Assembly (NCBI RefSeq): GCF_001682865.1
Contig: NZ_MAQX01000001.1
Coordinates: 1,245,290-1,309,289 of the forward strand
Origin: Bacillus sp. FJAT-26390
GTDB taxonomy: Bacteria > Bacillota > Bacilli > Paenibacillales > Paenibacillaceae
Direction of reading: 5' to 3'
Length of the DNA: 64,000 bases
This document shows positions 26,522 to 34,366 of this stretch, in pieces (the first letter of the stretch is position 1; every line of letters begins with the position of its first letter). The translations under genes and the position numbers were made by a program. The notes under the pieces were generated by a model. It saw only the letters and a program-made list of their open reading frames with translations, ran no database searches and was not told the DNA's origin.

Positions 26522-27517
26522 TTATGTCTTTGTGTCCCACTTCAAATCCTCAGGCCTGATCGTCATAAGCTCCTGCTTCGCAGGAACGGAACTGGCGTAT
26601 TGCGTAAGCAGGCGAACGGCCTGATACCTGATCGACTTCTCAATAGCATTTCTAACATATCTGGCATTGCTGAAGGAGAACATGGTGCTTAGCTTCTCCT
26701 GCATCAGATGCTGCCTTAATTTAAATATGGTCTGCGGGAGCAAAATATAGTCACGATCCTTGGCCATCAGCTCGCTGATCTGTATCAACTGATCAACCGA
26801 ATAATCCGGAAATTCGATCTGGATCGGAAAGCGTGACGGCAGCCCTGGATTCGTCAGCAAGAAGTCCTCGATCTCGGCAGGATAACCTGCGAGGATCAGC
26901 ACAAATTGATTTTTGTGATCTTCCATCGCTTTGACCAATGTATCAATGGCTTCCTTGCCAAAGTCCTTCTCCCCGCCGCGGGCGAGGCTGTAGGCTTCAT
27001 CCACGAACAGCACGCCGCCGATCGCCTTGCGGACGAGGTCGCGTGTCTTCTGCGCCGTATGGCCAATATATTCGCCAACAAGATCCGCTCGTTCCACCTC
27101 GATTAGATGCCCCTTCGCTAGGACACCCATCTTCTGAAAAAGCTTCGCCACGATACGGGCAATCGTCGTCTTCCCCGTCCCCGGATTGCCCTTAAAAATC
27201 ATATGGTACACATGCGAGCCGCCAAACAGCCCCGCTTCGGAACGCATTCGGCTAATATAAAGCAAAGCATATATTTCGTACACAAGTGACTTCACGTTTT
27301 CCATGCCAATCATCGGCTCAAGCTCTTTCTGAATATCGGCATAATGATCTACGCCTGGCAGCGGCTTGACAGCCGGCAGCGGGTCAGCCTCGAGCGCATG
27401 CGCAGATGCGCCTAATTGAAATGTCTCTTGACTTCTAAGGACCACATTAATTTGCCGGGAAGGCCTTGCGGTGCCATTTCCGGGGCCTGATATGACGTGT
27501 CCACTCATCTGTCGCAT
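26522..27517 (-). CDS. spoVK: SpoVK, AAA+ ATPase of stage V sporulation
   Basis: 331 residues. CbxX/CfxQ-type AAA+ ATPase: GMENVKSLVYEIYALLYI, P-loop GNPGTGKTTIARI, GEYIGHTAQKTRDLV, Walker B LFVDEAYSL, sensor-1 region LILAGYP and arginine finger area NPGLPSRFP. In B. subtilis spoVK mutants fail in late spore maturation; the molecular target is not known. ATG 27517 is preferred over GTG 27520, with AAAGGA six bases upstream. Gene order spoVK-hflX-ynbB-glnR-glnA is conserved with Bacillus. Confidence 0.93.
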   Translation of the reverse strand: MRQMSGHVISGPGNGTARPSRQINVVLRSQETFQLGASAHALEADPLPAVKPLPGVDHYADIQKELEPMIGMENVKSLVYEIYALLYISRMRSEAGLFGGSHVYHMIFKGNPGTGKTTIARIVAKLFQKMGVLAKGHLIEVERADLVGEYIGHTAQKTRDLVRKAIGGVLFVDEAYSLARGGEKDFGKEAIDTLVKAMEDHKNQFVLILAGYPAEIEDFLLTNPGLPSRFPIQIEFPDYSVDQLIQISELMAKDRDYILLPQTIFKLRQHLMQEKLSTMFSFSNARYVRNAIEKSIRYQAVRLLTQYASSVPAKQELMTIRPEDLKWDTKT

Positions 27518-27534
27518 CACCTATCCTTTGCATC

Positions 27535-27563
27535 AAAAGCTGTAGCGGCTAAACCGCACTACA
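27535..27563 (-). terminator. Weak hairpin after the YdcF gene
   Basis: TGTAG / CTACA with inner CGG/CCG pairs (27541-27563), followed on the minus strand by GCTTTTG. Short and imperfect; could be a weak terminator between the YdcF gene and spoVK. Confidence 0.35.
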
Positions 27564-27598
27564 AGTTTATTCTACCTTGCGGCAGCATATTAGCAGAT

Positions 27599-28276
27599 TT
27601 ACAGCGATGAATCCGAATAGGGAATTCCAAAAGCGAGAAGCAGCGAGTCGAGCCTCCATTTCGTAAATGCTAGTACCTCGCGTGACTCGTTGTATACCGG
27701 ATTTAGGACCTTCGATTTGGTTGCAGCGACTTGAAAAGGCTTGAAATCAAGCTTTTTGGCAATCTCCTTAGAACGGGCTGCATGGTAATCATGTGTAATA
27801 ACGATCAAATCGGTCAGCTTATGCTGCTCGGCAATGCTCTTGCTGAACGATAGGTTTTCGTACGTGCTGGTCGCTTTGTTTTCTAGCAACAGCTTGTCAG
27901 CTGAAATACCTTTTGCAATGAGATAGTCGCGCATGCCCTCTGCTTCCGTCTTCACCGAACCGTTGTTATCCAAGCCGCCGGACAAAATAAGCTTGTCCAC
28001 CAATCCCGTATCGAATAATCGGTATGCGAAGTCCAGCCGTTCCTTAAGCGCTGGACTTGGTACGTCATTCCATAAAGCGGCCCCCAGCACAATGCCGGCA
28101 TCCGCCTTGACTAACTGCTTATCCATGGGAAAACCATTAATTAACCATAATAAATATCCGCACCAAAAGACGCCTGCACAGATGGTCCATGCAACAACAC
28201 GAAACAGGAGCAGCCACGGATGACGCTTTTTCGTTCGTTTCCGCGATCTGCTCCTCCTGCCTGTTGCCGTATTCAT
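27599..28276 (-). CDS. YdcF/SanA (DUF218) family membrane-anchored protein
   Basis: 225 residues. Very basic N-terminus (MNTATGRRSRSRKRTKKRH), one transmembrane helix (about 24-46), then an extracellular DUF218 domain: DAGIVLGAALWNDVPSPALKER, LILSGGLDNNG, KATSTYENLSFS and VITHDYHAARS. Family members (ElyC, SanA, YdcF) affect envelope polymer metabolism in other bacteria; catalytic activity is not settled. Starts 4 bp inside the DUF402 gene end, so translationally coupled to it. Confidence 0.85.
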   Translation of the reverse strand: MNTATGRRSRSRKRTKKRHPWLLLFRVVAWTICAGVFWCGYLLWLINGFPMDKQLVKADAGIVLGAALWNDVPSPALKERLDFAYRLFDTGLVDKLILSGGLDNNGSVKTEAEGMRDYLIAKGISADKLLLENKATSTYENLSFSKSIAEQHKLTDLIVITHDYHAARSKEIAKKLDFKPFQVAATKSKVLNPVYNESREVLAFTKWRLDSLLLAFGIPYSDSSL

Positions 28277-28830
28277 GATTCGCTTAACTCCCCGGTTCGC
28301 TCAAGCAAGCTCTTACGGTGTTTAAGGCTAAGCGTAAAATAACGGAATCTGCCGTTGCGAATGCTCGAGAGCAATTTACCGGCCGTTTTTCGAGCGAGTG
28401 CCACATCCTTGCCATTCACATCACCCTGCCTATGCGCGTCTTCGAGCTCATCCTCGTCCATGAGGAACACTTCTCCGCTTGGCAGTACGACTACGTCCAA
28501 ATAAAGATCATCGAACCAAGGTACCTGCTGATCCGTTAAGCCTTGCGTTTTGCATACATCGATATACCACTGCACGACGCGTCCTTTATCATCAAACATC
28601 GTCGTTACGACAAAATGCTCGCCTCGTGGAAAATGCTGCATCCATAAGTAGCCGCGATCGGCCAAACAAAGTCTCCGTCCGTTATATTCCTTCCATAACG
28701 GCTCACGCAATTCATGAATCCGGTAAAACGTTACGAGCCCTTTGAACTCATCGCCGTCAAGCGCTAGGCACGAATAGCTTTTGCGCAGGATACGCCGCCA
28801 GTTAGCCCGGTCTGAAAATTTTCTCTTCAT
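28273..28830 (-). CDS. DUF402 protein, Ntdp-like nucleoside phosphatase family
   Basis: 185 residues. Contains the DUF402 core, with WYIDVCKTQGLTDQ, PWFDDLYLDVVVLPSGEVF and DEDELEDA supplying the acidic metal ligands of the fold. Homologues such as Staphylococcus Ntdp hydrolyse nucleoside tri- and diphosphates; the full motif set seems present, but substrate is inferred. Ends with ATGA overlap into the YdcF gene. The 224 bp between it and the cyclophilin gene hold only a hairpin. Confidence 0.8.
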   Translation of the reverse strand: MKRKFSDRANWRRILRKSYSCLALDGDEFKGLVTFYRIHELREPLWKEYNGRRLCLADRGYLWMQHFPRGEHFVVTTMFDDKGRVVQWYIDVCKTQGLTDQQVPWFDDLYLDVVVLPSGEVFLMDEDELEDAHRQGDVNGKDVALARKTAGKLLSSIRNGRFRYFTLSLKHRKSLLERTGELSES

Positions 28831-29020
28831 ACGGAACGTACCTTTCCGTTCATTTAGGAAAAGCTTGCCAACTCATGCATAGCTTTTCCTTGCTTTGATT
28901 GAACAACGAACAACTCGTGATTAACGACAGTTGAAATTTACCTATAAAAAAAGATTACCATATCTTAACGTCCATCTCCAGCCGACCGGCAAAATAAACC
29001 AAGCTCTCCGTCCCAAAACA

Positions 29021-29050
29021 AAAAAATACCGCCACGAATGGGCGGTATTT
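29021..29050. terminator. Bidirectional hairpin terminator
   Basis: ATACCGCC / GGCGGTAT stem flanked by A-runs on the left and T-runs on the right, so U-tracts exist on both strands. On the minus strand it follows the cyclophilin gene by 5 bp. The rest of 28831-29054 shows no gene. Confidence 0.85.
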
Positions 29051-29054
29051 TTGT

Positions 29055-29690
29055 TTATTGCTCAACGATTTCAATCGCTTGAACCGTAATATTTTCGGCA
29101 GGGACATTGTTTTTCAAAGGTGTCTTCGAAATGGCTTGGACGGTGTCCATGCCGCTCTTCACTTTGCCAAAAATCGTATAATTCGGCTCCCGGTTCAAAT
29201 TGGAAGCGTCGGGCCCCGTGCATATGAAAAACTGGCTGCCTCCTGAATTAGGCTTGCTGGCATTTGCCATTGCGACGACGCCTTCTTCGTACTTCATCTC
29301 CGTATTAAGCTCATCCGGAATAGAATAACCCGGCGTACCCGTCCCATTGCCCTTCGGGTCACCGGTTTGAATCATAAAGGATTCGATTATACGGTGAAAG
29401 GACAACCCTTCATAAAAGCCTTCGCGGGCTAGAAACACAAAATTGTTCACCGTTACCGGCGCTATATCCGCGAACAGCTCCACCGTAAAGTCGCCTTTTG
29501 AAGTTTGAAACTTCGCTAAGTACGATTTATCGAGATCAATCTGCATTTCCGGCATCTTGTCCCAGCTCATCGTCTTAGCCGAAGCTTCTGCGCTTTTCCC
29601 AGAACCGCTTTTGCCGCAGCCTGACATTAACAGCACAACTGCGACAACTGCGATCAAAAAAAGGAATCGCGTTTTCTTTCTAATCACCAT
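29055..29690 (-). CDS. Cyclophilin-type peptidyl-prolyl isomerase lipoprotein
   Basis: 211 residues. Signal peptide with lipobox LMSGC (Cys about 25), a short Ser/Ala linker, then a cyclophilin domain: DIAPVTVNNFVFLAREGFYEG, FHRIIESFMIQTGDP with the catalytic FHR and IQTGD, and GSQFFICTG. It isomerises prolyl bonds of proteins on the outer face of the membrane. It follows the class A PBP gene by 2 bp, so the two are co-transcribed and the enzyme may help fold exported cell-wall proteins (inference). Confidence 0.92.
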   Translation of the reverse strand: MVIRKKTRFLFLIAVVAVVLLMSGCGKSGSGKSAEASAKTMSWDKMPEMQIDLDKSYLAKFQTSKGDFTVELFADIAPVTVNNFVFLAREGFYEGLSFHRIIESFMIQTGDPKGNGTGTPGYSIPDELNTEMKYEEGVVAMANASKPNSGGSQFFICTGPDASNLNREPNYTIFGKVKSGMDTVQAISKTPLKNNVPAENITVQAIEIVEQ

Positions 29691-29692
29691 TA

Positions 29693-32167
29693 CTAACCAC
29701 CCGTTCCTTGCGTATTGCCGCCGGTTTCAGAGTTTCCTAAAGCATTGGTGCTGTTGCCGTTACCATCGCCATTTCCAGGAGTCGGTGTTGGACTTGGATT
29801 AATCGTTCCAGGATTTTCCGTTTCCCCTGGCTGCTCCGTTCCATCGCTAGGAGGAGGCGTAACTTCACCTTCTCCCCCATCGATTGGAGGGGTTATTTCA
29901 CCACCATCGGGATTGTTCGGATCCGGTTCCATCGGAATGTCAGGAATTATTTCCGTCTCTGGAATGACAACTTTAACTTTCTGGGATGGCGGGCTTTCCT
30001 GATCGTTCTTGGCATCATAAGCAACGACATAATATTCATAGGTCATGCCCGGGAACGCACTCATATCGTCAACGCTAGTTGAAGGCGTATCTACAAAATG
30101 AATAAATTCACTCTCCGACGCTTCCTTGCGGAACACTTGATAAGTGACTTCTCCATCCTTATAAGCGTCCCATGACAACTGAACTCTTGTCTGTTCTGGA
30201 ATATATGCCGCATTAAAATTCGTAATAGCTGCCGGCGGCTTATTTTCTTTAATGCCTTGCGGTTTAACAAAGTTCGACTTCGGTACATCCTTCATTGCGG
30301 ACTTCATAACCTTAGAGAACATGGATGCGGCTTGACTGCTGCCAGTCTTTAGGATGTGTTCCTTATTTGTCTTATCGTATCCCATCCATACCGATGCTGT
30401 CCACTCCGGCGTGTATCCGACAAACCAAGCATCACGAATACCCGAGCCTGTGTAACCTGGAATACCGTGCTGCGTTGTACCTGTTTTACCCGCTAGCGGA
30501 CGGTCGATTGCCGCACGTGTACCCGTACCGCCCTTCTGAACGACCGTTTGCATCATCTCCGTCAGATAATAGGCTGTATCGGCAGACATAAGCTGCTTCG
30601 ATACTGGGGCTTTATAGACGTAAGGATTGAATTTTTTGCCTTCGATCTTCGTGATCGCATGCGTATCAACAGACTTCCCGCCATTTGCAAAAACACTGTA
30701 TGCGGTAGCCATTTGCATTGGCGTGGCACCCTTCGTCAAACCACCAAGCGCGGCCGTCAAATTGCGATCATCTTTCTCCAATGCAAAGCCAAGCTTGCTT
30801 GCAAATGCAAAACCGCTTTTAAGGCCTACTTGGTTCAACATCCAGACAGATGCCAGATTTCGCGAATCCTTAATCGCTTGCTGCATCGTGACCGGAGTCG
30901 CTCCCCATCTATCCGTGGGACAATAGCTTCCGTAACATTTTTTGTCATTGGCAAGCACGGTCCATGGGTAGTACTCGCCTGTTTCAAGCGCTGGTCCATA
31001 TGAAATGATCGGTTTAAAAGCAGAACCTGGCTGACGCGGAACTTCAACGCGGTTGAGCCCCTTCTTGACGTAATCCCTGCCGCCTGTCAGCGCCTGGATC
31101 GTGCCGTCACGGTGATCAATAATAATCATCGCGCCTTCAACCTGCTGCTCATCCTTGCTCTTTTCAAAGTTTTCATCGTTGTCGAACTGCGTATCCATCG
31201 CGTTTTGCGCTTGCTGGTTAAGCGTAGTATAGATACGGTAGCCTCCGATCCGAAGCTCTTCCTCGGACATTTTAGTTTTCTCTACCGCTTCCTCAACAAC
31301 GTAATCGATAAAGGCTGGATACTTGTCCGTGTTTCTCTCATCAAAGTTTTTCGGAACCTCGTATACAACCGCTTTAGCTTCCTCCATCTCGGCCGCCGTT
31401 ATATAGCCTTGATCGTACATAAGCTTGAGTACGACCGCTCTCCGGTTCATGGAATCCTCCGGATGCATGATTGGATTGTAACGGTTAGGCGCCTTCGGCA
31501 TAGCCGCAAGCGTTGCGATCTGCCACAGCTCGAGCTTGTCGAGGTCAGTGTCAAAATAATATCTTGCCGCTTCCTTCACGCCGTGTACCCTTTTGCCGAA
31601 GAAGATCCGGTTTAAATACATGCCTAAGATTTCTTCTTTGGACATCTTATGCTCTAGCGCCACTGCAATAGAGGCTTCAGTCGCTTTACGGAAAAACGTT
31701 TTGTCCGCCGTCAAAAACACGTTTTTGGCTAGCTGCTGCGTAATCGTACTCGCGCCCTCTACTGCGCTGCGTGCAATAACGTCCTTCACCACTGCTCGCC
31801 CGATAGCAAAAAAGTCGATGCCCGAATGCTCATAGAAGCGTTGGTCTTCCGTTGCGACAATCGCATTAAGAAGCTGCTTAGGCATTTCAGAAAACTCTGC
31901 TATCTCACGGTTTTCATTCGGATCAGACAGTCTGGCAATCTCTTCGCCTTTCGCATCGTAGATAATGGATGCTTCGCCGAACACCAGCTTATTGGCATTT
32001 TCAGTCAACACCCGCTCACCGTTTAACACAATAAGCAAGTAACCGATAATGCCGCAAATGATTGCGATTACTGCAGTAAAGAATAAACCATAAAACCATT
32101 TTTTTCCCGATATCCTTTTTTTCTTCTTCTGTTTCGGTGCAGTCTTGCTGCGTGGTCGTTCAGCCAT
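29693..32167 (-). CDS. Class A penicillin-binding protein (PBP1A-type)
   Basis: 824 residues. Lys-rich cytoplasmic tail, one transmembrane helix (about 28-50), GT51 glycosyltransferase (ATEDQRFYEHSGIDFFAIGR, GASTITQQLAKN), transpeptidase with SxxK in PGSAFKPI, SxN in DSRN and KTGTT, a fibronectin type III-like module (about 665-760), and a Pro/Gly/Asn/Thr-rich low-complexity tail. It polymerises and cross-links peptidoglycan. The long disordered tail is a feature of Paenibacillaceae and Bacillus PonA homologues. Heads a two-gene operon with the cyclophilin lipoprotein. Confidence 0.94.
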   Translation of the reverse strand: MAERPRSKTAPKQKKKKRISGKKWFYGLFFTAVIAIICGIIGYLLIVLNGERVLTENANKLVFGEASIIYDAKGEEIARLSDPNENREIAEFSEMPKQLLNAIVATEDQRFYEHSGIDFFAIGRAVVKDVIARSAVEGASTITQQLAKNVFLTADKTFFRKATEASIAVALEHKMSKEEILGMYLNRIFFGKRVHGVKEAARYYFDTDLDKLELWQIATLAAMPKAPNRYNPIMHPEDSMNRRAVVLKLMYDQGYITAAEMEEAKAVVYEVPKNFDERNTDKYPAFIDYVVEEAVEKTKMSEEELRIGGYRIYTTLNQQAQNAMDTQFDNDENFEKSKDEQQVEGAMIIIDHRDGTIQALTGGRDYVKKGLNRVEVPRQPGSAFKPIISYGPALETGEYYPWTVLANDKKCYGSYCPTDRWGATPVTMQQAIKDSRNLASVWMLNQVGLKSGFAFASKLGFALEKDDRNLTAALGGLTKGATPMQMATAYSVFANGGKSVDTHAITKIEGKKFNPYVYKAPVSKQLMSADTAYYLTEMMQTVVQKGGTGTRAAIDRPLAGKTGTTQHGIPGYTGSGIRDAWFVGYTPEWTASVWMGYDKTNKEHILKTGSSQAASMFSKVMKSAMKDVPKSNFVKPQGIKENKPPAAITNFNAAYIPEQTRVQLSWDAYKDGEVTYQVFRKEASESEFIHFVDTPSTSVDDMSAFPGMTYEYYVVAYDAKNDQESPPSQKVKVVIPETEIIPDIPMEPDPNNPDGGEITPPIDGGEGEVTPPPSDGTEQPGETENPGTINPSPTPTPGNGDGNGNSTNALGNSETGGNTQGTGG

Positions 32168-32224
32168 TGCCGACTCCCCTCCTGTTGTTCCAAAGTTCTT
32201 CTATCTATTTTTGCCACAAAACGA

Positions 32225-32258
32225 CAAGAGCAACCCAGCTTGGAGCGGGTTGCTCTTG
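32225..32258 (-). terminator. Terminator of the mutSL-miaA-hfq operon
   Basis: Perfect 12-bp stem CAAGAGCAACCC / GGGTTGCTCTTG (32225-32236 and 32247-32258) downstream of hfq. The following minus-strand tail is TCGTTTTG, so the U-run is modest. Confidence 0.75.
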
Positions 32259-32316
32259 CATGCCGCTATCTAGTTAAACGATACACGTTGTTAGAAAGTT
32301 TCACTATTGCTCTTGC

Positions 32317-32562
32317 CTATGATTCGGAACCGCTATGATCCTGCTGCATAAGAGAAACGTTCCGCTGCGGGGTAAACGTCGAAATAGCGTGTTTATATAC
32401 CATTTGTTGACGACCTTCGCTGTCGATGATGATCGTGAAATTATCGAACGCTTTAATAACGCCCCGAATTTGAAAGCCATTCATTAAAAAAACCGTAACC
32501 GGTATGTTGTCTTTGCGAAGCTGATTCAGAAACGTATCTTGAATATTGATCGATTTGTTCAT
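32317..32562 (-). CDS. hfq: Hfq RNA chaperone
   Basis: 81 residues. Sm1 motif ([23 protein letters not shown] split over about 12-33) and Sm2 motif (VYKHAISTF, about 55-63) are intact; [16 protein letters not shown] and YKHAI are the RNA-contact regions. Forms a hexamer that binds small RNAs and mRNAs; in Gram-positives its role is usually modest. Located 17 bp after miaA, the conserved miaA-hfq order. Confidence 0.97.
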   Translation of the reverse strand: MNKSINIQDTFLNQLRKDNIPVTVFLMNGFQIRGVIKAFDNFTIIIDSEGRQQMVYKHAISTFTPQRNVSLMQQDHSGSES

Positions 32563-32579
32563 TGGACGTTACCCCCGTC

Positions 32580-33593
32580 TTAAAAAGATTGATTAGAAGT
32601 ATATTCAAGATTAACTTGAAACTTTCCTGCTATTATACCATGAACGACTTGCAAATTGTTGTGAAAATTTTCCCCCATATCGATCCAATGAATGTCATTC
32701 ATATGGCGGAACCAAGAAAGCTGGCGTTTGGCAAATCTGCGCGTATCTCTTTTGAGCCTCTCTACAGCTGCTTCCAGCGAGCAATTTCCACGTAAATAAT
32801 CTGCGATTTCCTTATAGCCAAGACCCTGCATTGCGACCGCGGCTGGCGGCAAATCTCGTTCAAGTAACTGCCTCACCTCATCTACCAGTCCTTGTTCCAT
32901 CATCAAATCTATCCGCTGCTCTATTCTACGATACAACTCCGCACGGTCCATAGTCAAACCGATGATGCAAAGCTCATAAGGAGACTCCTTCGTTTGGCCT
33001 GCTTGCTGCTCCGAAAAAGTCTGGCCTGTCATATGGTAGACCTCAAGCGCGCGAATAACCCGTCTCAGGTCGTTGGGATGCAGCCGCTCTCCAGCCGGAG
33101 GATCAATGGCTGCCAGCTTCGCATGCAGCGCTTCATGACCAAATTCAGCGGCGAAGCGCTCCTGCTCAAGCCGGAAAGCTTCATCGGAGCCAATATCAGC
33201 AAACTGAAATTGATAACAAACCGATTCTACGTAAAGCCCAGTGCCCCCGACGATAAAAGGCAGTTTGCCGCGACCAGCAATTTGTTCGATCGCAGCTGTA
33301 GCGCCTGCCTGAAAATCGGCAGCGGAATACGCTTGATCCGGTTCGCAAATGTCAATCAAGTGATGCGGAATGCCTTCACGCTCATCGAGCGCGATTTTGG
33401 CCGTCCCAATATCCATTCCGCGGTATACCTGCATGGAATCACCGGAAATAATTTCGGCATTCCAAGCTTTGGCAATGTCAAGGCTCATCCGCGTCTTGCC
33501 GACTGCAGTTGGTCCGATGAGCACAAGCAGCGGCTGCTTGCGAACCGGCCTTTCTTCCGCAGCCTGCTGCGCGATGTTTAGTTGTTCACTCAA
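32580..33593 (-). CDS. miaA: tRNA dimethylallyltransferase
   Basis: 337 residues. P-loop GPTAVGKTRMSLDIAK, SGDSMQVYRGMDIGTAK with the catalytic Asp/Thr region, GIPHHLIDI, and GGTGLYV. It adds a dimethylallyl group to A37 of tRNAs reading UNN codons. Start overlaps the stop of the upstream methyltransferase gene by 4 bp (ATGA), so the two are coupled. Part of the mutS-mutL-methyltransferase-miaA-hfq operon. Confidence 0.96.
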   Translation of the reverse strand: MSEQLNIAQQAAEERPVRKQPLLVLIGPTAVGKTRMSLDIAKAWNAEIISGDSMQVYRGMDIGTAKIALDEREGIPHHLIDICEPDQAYSAADFQAGATAAIEQIAGRGKLPFIVGGTGLYVESVCYQFQFADIGSDEAFRLEQERFAAEFGHEALHAKLAAIDPPAGERLHPNDLRRVIRALEVYHMTGQTFSEQQAGQTKESPYELCIIGLTMDRAELYRRIEQRIDLMMEQGLVDEVRQLLERDLPPAAVAMQGLGYKEIADYLRGNCSLEAAVERLKRDTRRFAKRQLSWFRHMNDIHWIDMGENFHNNLQVVHGIIAGKFQVNLEYTSNQSF

Positions 33594-34366
33594 AGCTGTA
33601 TCACTCCATATGCGATTTTCGAAGTATTGACATGCCGACGCTCGAAGCCGAGCCTTGCAAACTCTTCACTTGCTTGATGCTCCTTTAGCACTACGCTTTT
33701 GCGGGCAACCCGCTTTGCCTGCTCAATTGCATCACTTGATAAGGCATCCATATTGGCGACGGCGCGAAGCGGCTCCATCGAGCTGGATTCGTTAATCGGC
33801 TGTCTAAACATCGGATCAAAATAAACGATGTCCACGCTGTTGTCAGGCAATCCTGACAAATATTCTATATGATTCACGCATTTCATCGCAATGCGTCGCA
33901 TTGCCTCATTCACATCGGGAAGACTGGTCTCGTAGCCAGCCAGTCCCTCTCGTACGAGCGCGCAAAGCACAGGCTCGCTTTCGATTGCGGTGACAGAACC
34001 GCTAGGTCCAGCGGCATATGAGAAGACAAGCGAATCCGATGCAAGCCCTGCTGTGCAATCGATGACATGATCCCCCTCCTCGCAGCCAGAGAGCTGAATG
34101 AGAGGATCCGTCTCGCCGCGCCGCAGCCGCTTTACCCGTACATAGGCCATGCTGGGATGAAAATAAAGCGGCGTCTCCGATTGACCGTCATAGTAGCGAA
34201 CCTCTTCCTCGGTCACAACGATCAAACGCCTGTCATGGCTTAGCGTCAAAAGCTTATTCACCGTCAGATTGCCGCGCGCTTTGAGCGGAGAAGCAAGCTC
34301 TGCCGACAGCCTGCTTGCCTGTTCGAGCGCACGGGAAGAAGGCTTAGCCGTTGTAGTGACAATCAA
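33590..34366 (-). CDS. RsmJ-like class I SAM-dependent methyltransferase
   Basis: 258 residues from the inferred TTG. Rossmann methyltransferase core: VIDCTAGLASDSLVFSYA (SAM motif I), GSVTAIESEP (motif II), and YFDPMFRQP, whose DPMF resembles the DPMFP motif of the 16S rRNA m2G methyltransferase RsmJ. The frame is open back to 34459, but that would overlap mutL by 97 bp. TTG at 34366 overlaps the mutL stop in TTGA with GCGGGTG just upstream and gives MIVTTTAKPSS. Target (rRNA or other) is inferred only from the motif. Confidence 0.82.
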   Translation of the reverse strand: MIVTTTAKPSSRALEQASRLSAELASPLKARGNLTVNKLLTLSHDRRLIVVTEEEVRYYDGQSETPLYFHPSMAYVRVKRLRRGETDPLIQLSGCEEGDHVIDCTAGLASDSLVFSYAAGPSGSVTAIESEPVLCALVREGLAGYETSLPDVNEAMRRIAMKCVNHIEYLSGLPDNSVDIVYFDPMFRQPINESSSMEPLRAVANMDALSSDAIEQAKRVARKSVVLKEHQASEEFARLGFERRHVNTSKIAYGVIQL

